5,179 nucleotides of DNA from an uncultured Acidaminococcus sp. (GTDB taxonomy: Bacteria; Bacillota; Negativicutes; Acidaminococcales; Acidaminococcaceae). The stretch lies in NCBI GenBank assembly GCA_900770265.1, contig CAAGJR010000203.1, positions 1 to 5,179 on the forward strand, read 5' to 3'. Shown here one piece after another: positions 1-4,398 of the stretch. The translations under genes and the position numbers were made by a program. The stretch's first letter is position 1. The number at the start of each line of letters is the position of its first letter. The notes under the pieces are model-generated. The model did no database searches. It was not told the DNA's origin and was given only the letters and a program-made list of their open reading frames with translations.

Positions 1-132
1 ATAGTTTGTCTGGATCACCTGGGCCCAGATTTTCCCTTCTTCTTCATAGTCCGTATGAAAGCCCCCGTACCCGTCTTCGGAAGGAATAGGCCTAAGAAGG
101 GTAATCCGTTTATCCATCTTCCCGATTTTCAC
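1..132 (-). CDS. Phage head closure (head-tail adaptor) protein, partial N-terminus
   Basis: The gene runs off the left edge, so only the first 44 residues are visible. They read roughly MKIGKMDKRITLLRPIPSED and continue to IWAQVIQTNY. The pattern of a short basic start, then KRITLLRP, an acidic and glycine-rich loop, then a W-A-x-V strand is typical of the SPP1 gp16 / HK97-type head closure family. Members are about 110 residues long and bind under the connector ring to close the filled head and receive the tail. I chose the GTG at 132: it shares its first G with the TAG stop of the upstream connector gene (TAGTG), has a purine-rich AAGGAAGG about 10 bases upstream, and gives the usual family N-terminus. 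An in-frame ATG at 117 is the alternative start but has a poorer ribosome site. The one-base overlap suggests translational coupling. Position right after the connector supports the call; the family name is inferred from a short stretch. Confidence 0.72.
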   Translation of the reverse strand, partial: MKIGKMDKRITLLRPIPSEDGYGGFHTDYEEEGKIWAQVIQTNY

Positions 133-395
133 TAGAAGGCTTCCTTCCTTTCCCCAAACAAAAGAGAGCGCAGGGTGAGAAGCAGATTGTGATAATCCGC
201 ATCCTCCCTGTGCTCATAGAGATAGGCTACCGAAAAAAGGACGGCCATTTTGAAGGCCGCCGTTTCTTCCGGTTCTTCTTTCCGCAGGGTGTCCAGACAG
301 AGCCGCTCGGAAGAAGCGATGAGACGGGTGATCAGCTCATCTTCTTCACTTCCGTCTACTCTCAGATAGGCTTTGGCTTCTTCCAGTGTCACCAA
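132..395 (-). CDS. Phage head-tail connector protein, gp6-like (DNA packaging)
   Basis: A small, mostly helical, acidic protein of about 87 residues. It begins VTLEEAKAYLRVDG and continues with EEDELITRLIASSERLC. This opening is characteristic of the HK97 gp6 / SPP1 gp15-like connector family, whose members form a ring below the portal and seal packaged DNA in the head. Family members are usually about 90-110 residues, so the protein is complete but short. The predicted helices carry a MAVLFSVAYLYEHRED segment near residue 50, typical of the second half of the family. The start is decided by the ribosome site: AGGAGG at 409-404 is 8 bases from a TTG at 395, but only 2 bases from the ATG at 401 and overlapping the GTG at 404. 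TTG is therefore preferred; an automatic call may extend to 401 or 404. The gene follows the capsid gene by 26 bases and overlaps the head closure gene by one. Confidence 0.8.
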   Translation of the reverse strand: MVTLEEAKAYLRVDGSEEDELITRLIASSERLCLDTLRKEEPEETAAFKMAVLFSVAYLYEHREDADYHNLLLTLRSLLFGERKEAF

Positions 396-403
396 TCCCA
401 TCA

Positions 404-409
404 CCTCCT
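404..409 (-). promoter_or_regulatory. Ribosome binding site that decides the connector start codon
   Basis: On the minus strand the sequence AAAAGGAGGTGATGGGATTG places a perfect AGGAGG directly before several in-frame start codons. Spacing to GTG 404 is impossible (overlap) and to ATG 401 is 2 bases. Spacing to TTG 395 is 8 bases and to GTG 392 is 11. The best fit is TTG 395, which also gives the usual family N-terminus MVTLEEAK. Confidence 0.6.
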
Positions 410-421
410 TTTATTCACTGA

Positions 422-1618
422 TCAGCCGGCCTGGATTTCCAGGACCTTCACGGTTTCCGGCAGGATCAGGCGGCCATCCACTCGTTCGCTGGCCAGGAAC
501 CCGATCTGTCCGTTGGCTGCATAGAGTTCACTGAGCCGTTTGAACTTCCGGCCCTGACGGTCGGCAATCCAGTAATAGGAATAGTCCCCCAGAGCGATCA
601 CCTTGTTCCCGGCCGCCAGTTCCGGCACGAAAGAAGACGTGCGATACGGCAGGCTAAGGATCCTGTCCGGCTGGCCCACCTGGACAGAAGGCTGCCAGAT
701 GTAGTTGCCGTTGTTGTCCTTCAGTTTCCGTATGGCCTTCACAGTGGAATCGTTCAGGATCCAGGAAGCGTTTCTCCGATAGGGAGTCCGGAGGCTGTGG
801 TACAGGTCCATCATGTCGTCGAAGGTAATGGCCGTTTTCGCTGCCGTCACCCCTACTTCCGCTCCCTGGAATACACCCAGGGGCTTATGGTTCCCGTCCC
901 CTACCAGGAAGGCTTCTTCTTCCTTGGTGCCGATACGTCTTGCAAATTCCTGGGTGATGTAGCTTTCCAGGTCGAAGACGCTGTCGTTCATCAGCTCTTC
1001 GGAAACCCGGATGGCCGTACCCAGTTTGTGGGCTCCCAGGTTCACCTGGCTGAAAGTGTCATCGCTTTCCGGATAGGCGCTGCCTTCTTCCATCCAGGCC
1101 GCTTCCCCGTGGCTGGCTACTACCGGGATGGTGTGGTCCCCGGAAGAAGTCCGGATGGTATGGGCCAAGCCCCGGAAGAAGTTTTCTTCCAGGAGGGCCG
1201 CCACCAGGGTGTGTTCGTATTCATCCGGGACCAGATAGCCCCCTTCCGGATCGGAGCCGATGGTCAGGGTATCTTTGATTTCCTGCATGTTGCCTTTACC
1301 CCGGAAGGCCTGCCAGAAGGCTTTGGTGTAGGCGTCACTGGCCCGGCCTTTCTTTTCGGCCGGTTTCATCAGCCCGGCTCCGGGGTTTCCCTTCAGGGCC
1401 GTATCGATGGTCTTATTCAGGTCATCGTCGATGTTCCGCTGGCGTTCCAGCCGTTCGATTTCTTTTCCCAGGGCCACCACTTTTTCTTCCATCCGGTCAT
1501 AGACGGCGCTGTCTTCTGCAGAGACCATGCCGTCTTTATCCCGGTGGGATTCCAGGAAGGCTTTGGCCATTTCCCAGGTGTTGGCTCTTTCTTCTCTCAG
1601 TTTCAGGATCTGATTCAT
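422..1618 (-). CDS. Major capsid protein, HK97 fold (phage major capsid family)
   Basis: This 398-residue protein builds the icosahedral head. Residues 1 to about 118 form a charged, helical delta domain with a likely coiled coil at about 36-70 (RMEEKVVALGKEIERLERQ). It acts as a built-in scaffold, and no separate scaffold gene is present. The mature part starts near TLTIGSDPEGGYLVPDEYE (117-135), where the GSD matches the region just after the HK97 cleavage site. About 280 residues remain, close to the 282 of mature HK97 gp5. The E-loop lies at about 165-190 (GEAAWMEEGSAYPESDDTF), followed by the IRVSEELMNDS spine region and a C-terminal P/A-domain segment, YAANGQIGFLASERVDGRL. The E-loop has no lysine where HK97 has its cross-linking K169, so covalent chainmail is unlikely (by-eye alignment). 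The ATG at 1618 has AAGGAGG 7 bases upstream. The gene follows the protease by 12 bases and precedes the connector, the usual order. Confidence 0.95.
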   Translation of the reverse strand: MNQILKLREERANTWEMAKAFLESHRDKDGMVSAEDSAVYDRMEEKVVALGKEIERLERQRNIDDDLNKTIDTALKGNPGAGLMKPAEKKGRASDAYTKAFWQAFRGKGNMQEIKDTLTIGSDPEGGYLVPDEYEHTLVAALLEENFFRGLAHTIRTSSGDHTIPVVASHGEAAWMEEGSAYPESDDTFSQVNLGAHKLGTAIRVSEELMNDSVFDLESYITQEFARRIGTKEEEAFLVGDGNHKPLGVFQGAEVGVTAAKTAITFDDMMDLYHSLRTPYRRNASWILNDSTVKAIRKLKDNNGNYIWQPSVQVGQPDRILSLPYRTSSFVPELAAGNKVIALGDYSYYWIADRQGRKFKRLSELYAANGQIGFLASERVDGRLILPETVKVLEIQAG

Positions 1619-1630
1619 GGAAATTCCTCC

Positions 1631-2341
1631 TTAATGCACAAGAAGATCCAACCGCTTCATAAGTTTGTCCGCGGGGACCTTTTTAGGTACAGGTTCTTTT
1701 GTTTTCTTAACAGACAGCTTGGTCAGCAGGGAATTGGTCACCGCTGCCCGGCTGAACAGCATGGCATCCACGTTGATGTCATTTTCCGTTTTATCTTCGG
1801 TATAAAGGATGGAATCCGCAAAGCCTAGCTCCACGGCCTTCTTGGCGTTGAACCAGGTTTCTGCGTCCATCAGCCTGGAAATCTTGTTCCGGGACAGGCC
1901 GGTTTTGATTTCGTAGGCATTGACGATGCCTTCCTTTACTTCAGAAAGCATATCTATGGCCTTCTGCATTTCCTTGCTGTCGCCAATAGCCACCGTGATG
2001 GGATTGTGGATCATCATCATGGCCACAGGGGACATTTCCACCTGGCTTCCGGCCATGGCAATGACGCTGGCTGCAGAAGCCGCCAGCCCATCAATCTTCA
2101 CAGTTACCCGACCGGGATAATCCATGAGCATGTTATAGATCTGGGCTGCCGCAAACACATCGCCCCCGGGGGAATTGATCCAGAGGGTAATGTCCCCACT
2201 GCCGGCCATCAGTTCATCTTTAAAAATCTTTGGTGTCACTTCGTCCCCGAACCAGGTTTCATCGGAGATTTCTCCGGTAAGGTACAGGGTACGGGCCTCC
2301 TGCCCTTCGTTTTTTACCCAATTCCAAAATTTACGTTTCAT
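1631..2341 (-). CDS. Head maturation protease, ClpP-like serine protease
   Basis: This 236-residue protein belongs to the ClpP/crotonase-fold prohead proteases. It is expected to cut the delta domain from the capsid protein inside the procapsid. Visible signatures are LWINSPGGDVFAAAQIYNML (53-72), which forms the oxyanion and substrate-binding strand; GLAASAASVIAMAG (85-98), which lines up without gaps on the ClpP active-site helix and makes S89 the nucleophile; and MMMIHNP (108-114), with H112 as the catalytic histidine. The third residue is less certain: D159 or E161 in LMDAETWFNAKKAVELG. The last 35 or so residues are lysine-rich and probably disordered. The ATG at 2341 was chosen because AAGGAGG lies 6 bases before it and MKRKFWNWVKNE is a usual family start. 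The frame is open up to 2383, but that 14-residue extension has no ribosome site. The gene overlaps the end of the portal gene by 11 bases. Confidence 0.93.
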   Translation of the reverse strand: MKRKFWNWVKNEGQEARTLYLTGEISDETWFGDEVTPKIFKDELMAGSGDITLWINSPGGDVFAAAQIYNMLMDYPGRVTVKIDGLAASAASVIAMAGSQVEMSPVAMMMIHNPITVAIGDSKEMQKAIDMLSEVKEGIVNAYEIKTGLSRNKISRLMDAETWFNAKKAVELGFADSILYTEDKTENDINVDAMLFSRAAVTNSLLTKLSVKKTKEPVPKKVPADKLMKRLDLLVH

Positions 2342-3596
2342 GGGTTTCCTCCTTGCTGCCGGTTCCTGCAAACAACCCGGCATCCTTTAGTTTCGTCATG
2401 TTCCCGTTGATCAGGTACAGGTCCCCGCCCTCTTCTTCCGGGATCCGGTTCATGTTCTCCAATTCCCGGATATCGTTGGCGGACAGCCACCCGTTCTGGC
2501 GGCCTACAGCATAACCGTTCATCCGGCTTTCGTAGTCACCCCGAAGGAGGCCATCCACATTGAAGTGGATTTCATACCGGGTCCGTTCTTCCGGGGTCAG
2601 GAGGGATTGGCTCATGGCCTGTTCCCACCGGGATACCCAGGGCCCCAGGGTGTATTTCACAAATTCCAGAGACTGCTGCTCGATGTTGGAGAAAGTGGAT
2701 TTTTCCAGATCCCCGATCATATGAGGAGGTACCCGGAAGATTCGGGCGATCTCATCAATCTGGAACTTCCTGGTTTCCAGGAACTGTGCCTGATCCGGAG
2801 AGATCCCGATGGAAGAATACTTCATGCCTTCTTCCAGGACGGCCACTTTGCCGGCATTGCTGCTGCCACCAAACTGGGACTGCCAGGCTTCCCGAACCCG
2901 CTGAGGATCTTTGATGGTCCCTGGATGTTCCAGGACGCCGCTGGGAGACGCCCCATTGGCGAAGAATTTCGCCCCGAACTCCTCGCAGGCAATGGCCATG
3001 CCGATGGCGTTCTTAGCCATGGCGATGGGAGAATAGCCCACCAGGCCGTCAAACCCAAGGCCGGGAATGTGCATCACGTTCTCCTTCCGGAGCCGGACCG
3101 TGCCGTATTCTTTAATTTTTGGGTTTTCGTCTGTAGCTTTGGTATAGAGATAGTAAATCTCCCCATCCCCGTCCCGGCACACTTCCATCCGGTCCGGCAT
3201 GAGGGGATACAAGGCTACCACCTGGCCCCGTCCGTTCCGGATGATCTGGGCAAAGGCATTCCCCCACAGCAGAAGGTGGGTCATAAGGGTCTCCCGGAAG
3301 ACGAAGCTGGTCATTTCCGGGTTGGGGGCATCATGGAGAAGCCCAGCAAGGGGATGATTGAAGTCCCGAGTTTTCCCATTTCCCTCCCGGTTGTACCGGA
3401 AGAGATGGAGGGGAAGTCCTGCAATGGATTCTGAAAGGACCCGGACGCAGGCGTATACTGCCGTCATCTGCATAGCGGATCGCTCATTCACTGCCTTCCC
3501 GGAAGAAGAACCTCCGAAAAAGGACCAGTGCCCTCCTCCCAGAAGGCTGTTTTTAGGCTTGTCCCTGGATTTAAAGAGTTTGGAGAGAAAATTCAT
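2331..3596 (-). CDS. Phage portal protein, HK97 family
   Basis: This 421-residue protein would form the dodecameric ring at one vertex of the head, through which terminase pumps DNA and onto which the connector binds. The N-terminus MNFLSKLFKSRDKP, a small glycine/serine-rich linker and AVYACVRVLSESIAGLPLHL (about 47-66) are the hallmark opening of the HK97-type portal family. The middle contains LLLWGNAFAQIIRNGRGQVV and YPLMPDRMEV. The wing/stem region includes FGAKFFANGASPSGVLE, followed by DEIARIFRVPPHMIGDLEKS and an SNIEQQSLEFVKYTLGPW segment, all standard for the family. The length is normal. The ATG at 3596 has GGAG 7 bases upstream. The stop lies inside the start of the protease gene (11-base overlap), and the protease ribosome site lies inside this gene, suggesting coupled translation. 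Upstream is an 800-base gap occupied by an opposed toxin-antitoxin cassette instead of the terminase directly. Confidence 0.95.
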   Translation of the reverse strand: MNFLSKLFKSRDKPKNSLLGGGHWSFFGGSSSGKAVNERSAMQMTAVYACVRVLSESIAGLPLHLFRYNREGNGKTRDFNHPLAGLLHDAPNPEMTSFVFRETLMTHLLLWGNAFAQIIRNGRGQVVALYPLMPDRMEVCRDGDGEIYYLYTKATDENPKIKEYGTVRLRKENVMHIPGLGFDGLVGYSPIAMAKNAIGMAIACEEFGAKFFANGASPSGVLEHPGTIKDPQRVREAWQSQFGGSSNAGKVAVLEEGMKYSSIGISPDQAQFLETRKFQIDEIARIFRVPPHMIGDLEKSTFSNIEQQSLEFVKYTLGPWVSRWEQAMSQSLLTPEERTRYEIHFNVDGLLRGDYESRMNGYAVGRQNGWLSANDIRELENMNRIPEEEGGDLYLINGNMTKLKDAGLFAGTGSKEETHET

Positions 3597-3619
3597 AAAA
3601 CTGCTCCTTTCACATAGGT

Positions 3620-3653
3620 TTCCAATCCATCTATTTTCTTAAATCTATTGGAA
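3620..3653. repeat. Short inverted repeat and internal direct repeat upstream of the portal gene
   Basis: TTCCAAT at 3620-3626 and ATTGGAA at 3647-3653 form a perfect 7-base inverted repeat with a 20-base loop. Inside it, ATCTATT occurs twice, 14 bases apart (3629-3635 and 3643-3649). The plus strand continues with a T-rich run (TTTTTATTATTTTTC), so this could be a weak terminator shielding the toxin-antitoxin promoter. On the minus strand it would be a hairpin in the leader before the portal ribosome site. The stem is AT-rich and short, and the stretch is AT-rich overall, so chance is a real possibility. Confidence 0.35.
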
Positions 3654-3668
3654 TTTTTATTATTTTTC

Positions 3669-3697
3669 TTGACATAATGAGATATAACTCATATTAT
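3669..3697 (+). promoter_or_regulatory. Promoter of the toxin-antitoxin operon
   Basis: TTGACA (3669-3674) is a perfect -35 box. TATTAT (3692-3697) is a good -10 box (consensus TATAAT with one change), and the spacer is exactly 17 bases. The surrounding sequence is AT-rich. The expected transcription start is about 3701-3705, only 10-14 bases before the toxin ATG. This is a housekeeping sigma-type promoter, so the cassette can be transcribed in a resting lysogen without phage activators. Confidence 0.82.
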
Positions 3698-3698
3698 G
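3673..3698. promoter_or_regulatory. Candidate palindromic operator over the toxin-antitoxin promoter
   Basis: CATAAT (3673-3678) and ATTATG (3693-3698) are perfect inverted copies. ATGAG (3677-3681) and CTCAT (3688-3692) form a second nested dyad whose centre is shifted by one base. Together they span from the end of the -35 box through the -10 box. A dimeric Xre-family antitoxin bound here would block RNA polymerase, which is the usual autoregulation of HigA-type systems. The dyad is seen in the sequence; the binding is inferred. Confidence 0.55.
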
Positions 3699-3703
3699 GT
3701 ATC

Positions 3704-3709
3704 AGGAGG
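3704..3709 (+). promoter_or_regulatory. Ribosome binding site of the toxin gene, at the predicted mRNA 5' end
   Basis: A perfect AGGAGG lies 5 bases before the ATG at 3715. If transcription starts the usual 6-8 bases after the -10 box, the message begins at or immediately before this site, leaving almost no leader. That arrangement may limit toxin translation. Confidence 0.65.
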
Positions 3710-3714
3710 TACAA

Positions 3715-4071
3715 ATGGAATTTGAAGTGATTTTCTACGAAACGGAAAACGGTCAAAAACCTGTTGAAGATTTTTTGTTAAGCCTCAACACAAAAATGCG
3801 AACCAAAATGGTTCAAATGATGGAAATTCTTGAAGATAAAGGACTTGCACTTCGAGAGCCCTATACTAAGCCATTGGGAGATGGTATTTTTGAGTTGAGA
3901 TGTAAGCTAGCGAGCGATATTTCCCGTGCCTTATTTTTCTTCTATATTGGCCAAAAAATCATTGTCACCAATGGCTTTATAAAAAAGACAATGAAAACAC
4001 CACAGAAGGAAATCCGTCTGGCACAAGAACGTCGAGCCGATTACATCAGACGAATGGAGGAGGCAAAATGA
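3715..4071 (+). CDS. higB: HigB-like toxin, phage Gp49-like family (RelE superfamily mRNA interferase)
   Basis: This 118-residue protein matches the Gp49-like/HigB family, named after a protein of phage N15. Such toxins usually cut mRNA on the ribosome and are held inactive by the partner antitoxin. Visible signatures are an N-terminal FEVIFYETENGQKPVEDFL; KPLGDGIFELRCKL (52-65), the family's core strand; SRALFFFYIGQKIIV (70-84); and GFIKKTMKTPQKEIRLAQER (87-106), the conserved basic C-terminal motif. E60, R62, R71 and K90/K91 are the likely functional residues by family comparison. Length is normal and no break is seen. The gene lies on the strand opposite to the phage genes, starts from its own promoter, and its stop overlaps the antitoxin start (ATGA). 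A hand count of 3721-3780 gives 19 of 60 G+C, against 35 of 60 in portal at 2401-2460, which suggests separate acquisition. RNase activity itself is inferred; the gene symbol is by family only. Confidence 0.88.
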   Translation: MEFEVIFYETENGQKPVEDFLLSLNTKMRTKMVQMMEILEDKGLALREPYTKPLGDGIFELRCKLASDISRALFFFYIGQKIIVTNGFIKKTMKTPQKEIRLAQERRADYIRRMEEAK

Positions 4072-4361
4072 AAACTTTAAAAGAATTCAAAGCGGAACAA
4101 ATGAAAGATCCTGATTTCGCTTCCGCTTATATGGAACTTGAACCCGAGATGAATATCATCCGTGCTATTGTGGACGCAAGAATTAATCAACACCTTACCC
4201 AGAAAGAATTAGCTGCAAAAGCTGGGATTGCACAAACAGAAATCAGCCGAATCGAAAATGGAACCCGCAATCCATCCCTAAAAATCCTGCAACGTTTAGC
4301 AGAAGGAATGGGCATGGTTTTAAAAATATCCTTTGAGCCCAAAAAGAAATTAAGTGTATAA
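4068..4361 (+). CDS. higA: HigA-like antitoxin, Xre-family helix-turn-helix regulator
   Basis: This 97-residue protein would neutralise the toxin encoded just upstream and repress the shared promoter. The N-terminal part (MKTLKEFKAEQMKDPDFASA and following) resembles the N-terminal helices of HigA-type antitoxins that pair with Gp49-like toxins. A clear HTH occupies about residues 43-64: LTQKELAAKAGIAQTEISRI, then ENGTRNPSLKILQRLAEGMG, the classic Xre pattern. A short strand, VLKISFEP, and a lysine tail follow. The ATG overlaps the toxin stop by four bases, and GGAGG lies 4 bases upstream inside the toxin gene, so translation is probably coupled. Toxin-before-antitoxin order is usual for higBA and unlike most toxin-antitoxin pairs. 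A candidate palindromic operator covers the promoter. The gene ends 6 bases before the terminator stem. The cognate pairing is inferred from adjacency and family. Confidence 0.9.
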   Translation: MKTLKEFKAEQMKDPDFASAYMELEPEMNIIRAIVDARINQHLTQKELAAKAGIAQTEISRIENGTRNPSLKILQRLAEGMGMVLKISFEPKKKLSV

Positions 4362-4367
4362 AATCTC

Positions 4368-4398
4368 CCCTGCCCAATTTTGAGCAGGGTCTTTTTTT
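4368..4398 (+). terminator. Rho-independent terminator of the toxin-antitoxin operon
   Basis: CCCTGC (4368-4373) pairs with GCAGGG (4384-4389). The loop can add CAA/TTG (4375-4377 with 4380-4382) after one mismatch. The stem is followed by TCTTTTTTT (4390-4398). It lies 6 bases after the antitoxin stop. The T-run contains the complement of the terminase TAA stop (4399-4397), so the two convergent units end on the same bases. Read on the minus strand the same hairpin is followed only by GGAGATTTTAT, a poor U-tract, so termination of terminase transcripts would be partial at best. Confidence 0.88.

Noticed and set aside
189..524. Plus-strand frame opposite the connector and capsid ends
   Set aside because: It crosses two well-supported minus-strand genes, has no ribosome site and no recognisable motif.
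797..1828. Long open plus-strand frame (343 codons) opposite the capsid and protease genes
   Set aside because: It is an antisense shadow. The capsid gene avoids codons whose complements are stops in this frame, the translation is rich in F, G and H without any family signature, there is no ribosome site, and the opposite strand holds clear homologues of known proteins.
2342..2383. N-terminal extension of the protease to an ATG at 2383
   Set aside because: No ribosome site there, whereas the ATG at 2341 has AAGGAGG at ideal distance and the usual family N-terminus. The extension would also enlarge the overlap with portal to over 50 bases.
2565..3434. Long open plus-strand frame (289 codons) opposite the portal gene
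   Set aside because: Same shadow effect in GC-rich coding DNA. Low-complexity composition (G, F, P, H) and no recognisable domain, while the minus strand is an unmistakable portal protein.
3597..3714. A minus-strand promoter for portal in the intergenic region
   Set aside because: AT-rich hexamers occur, but no -35/-10 pair with acceptable spacing and match was found on the minus strand.
3641..4366. AAATCT at both cassette edges as a possible target-site duplication
   Set aside because: Only six AT-rich bases, with no matching flanks beyond them and no transposase or integrase in the cassette. Chance is the simpler explanation.
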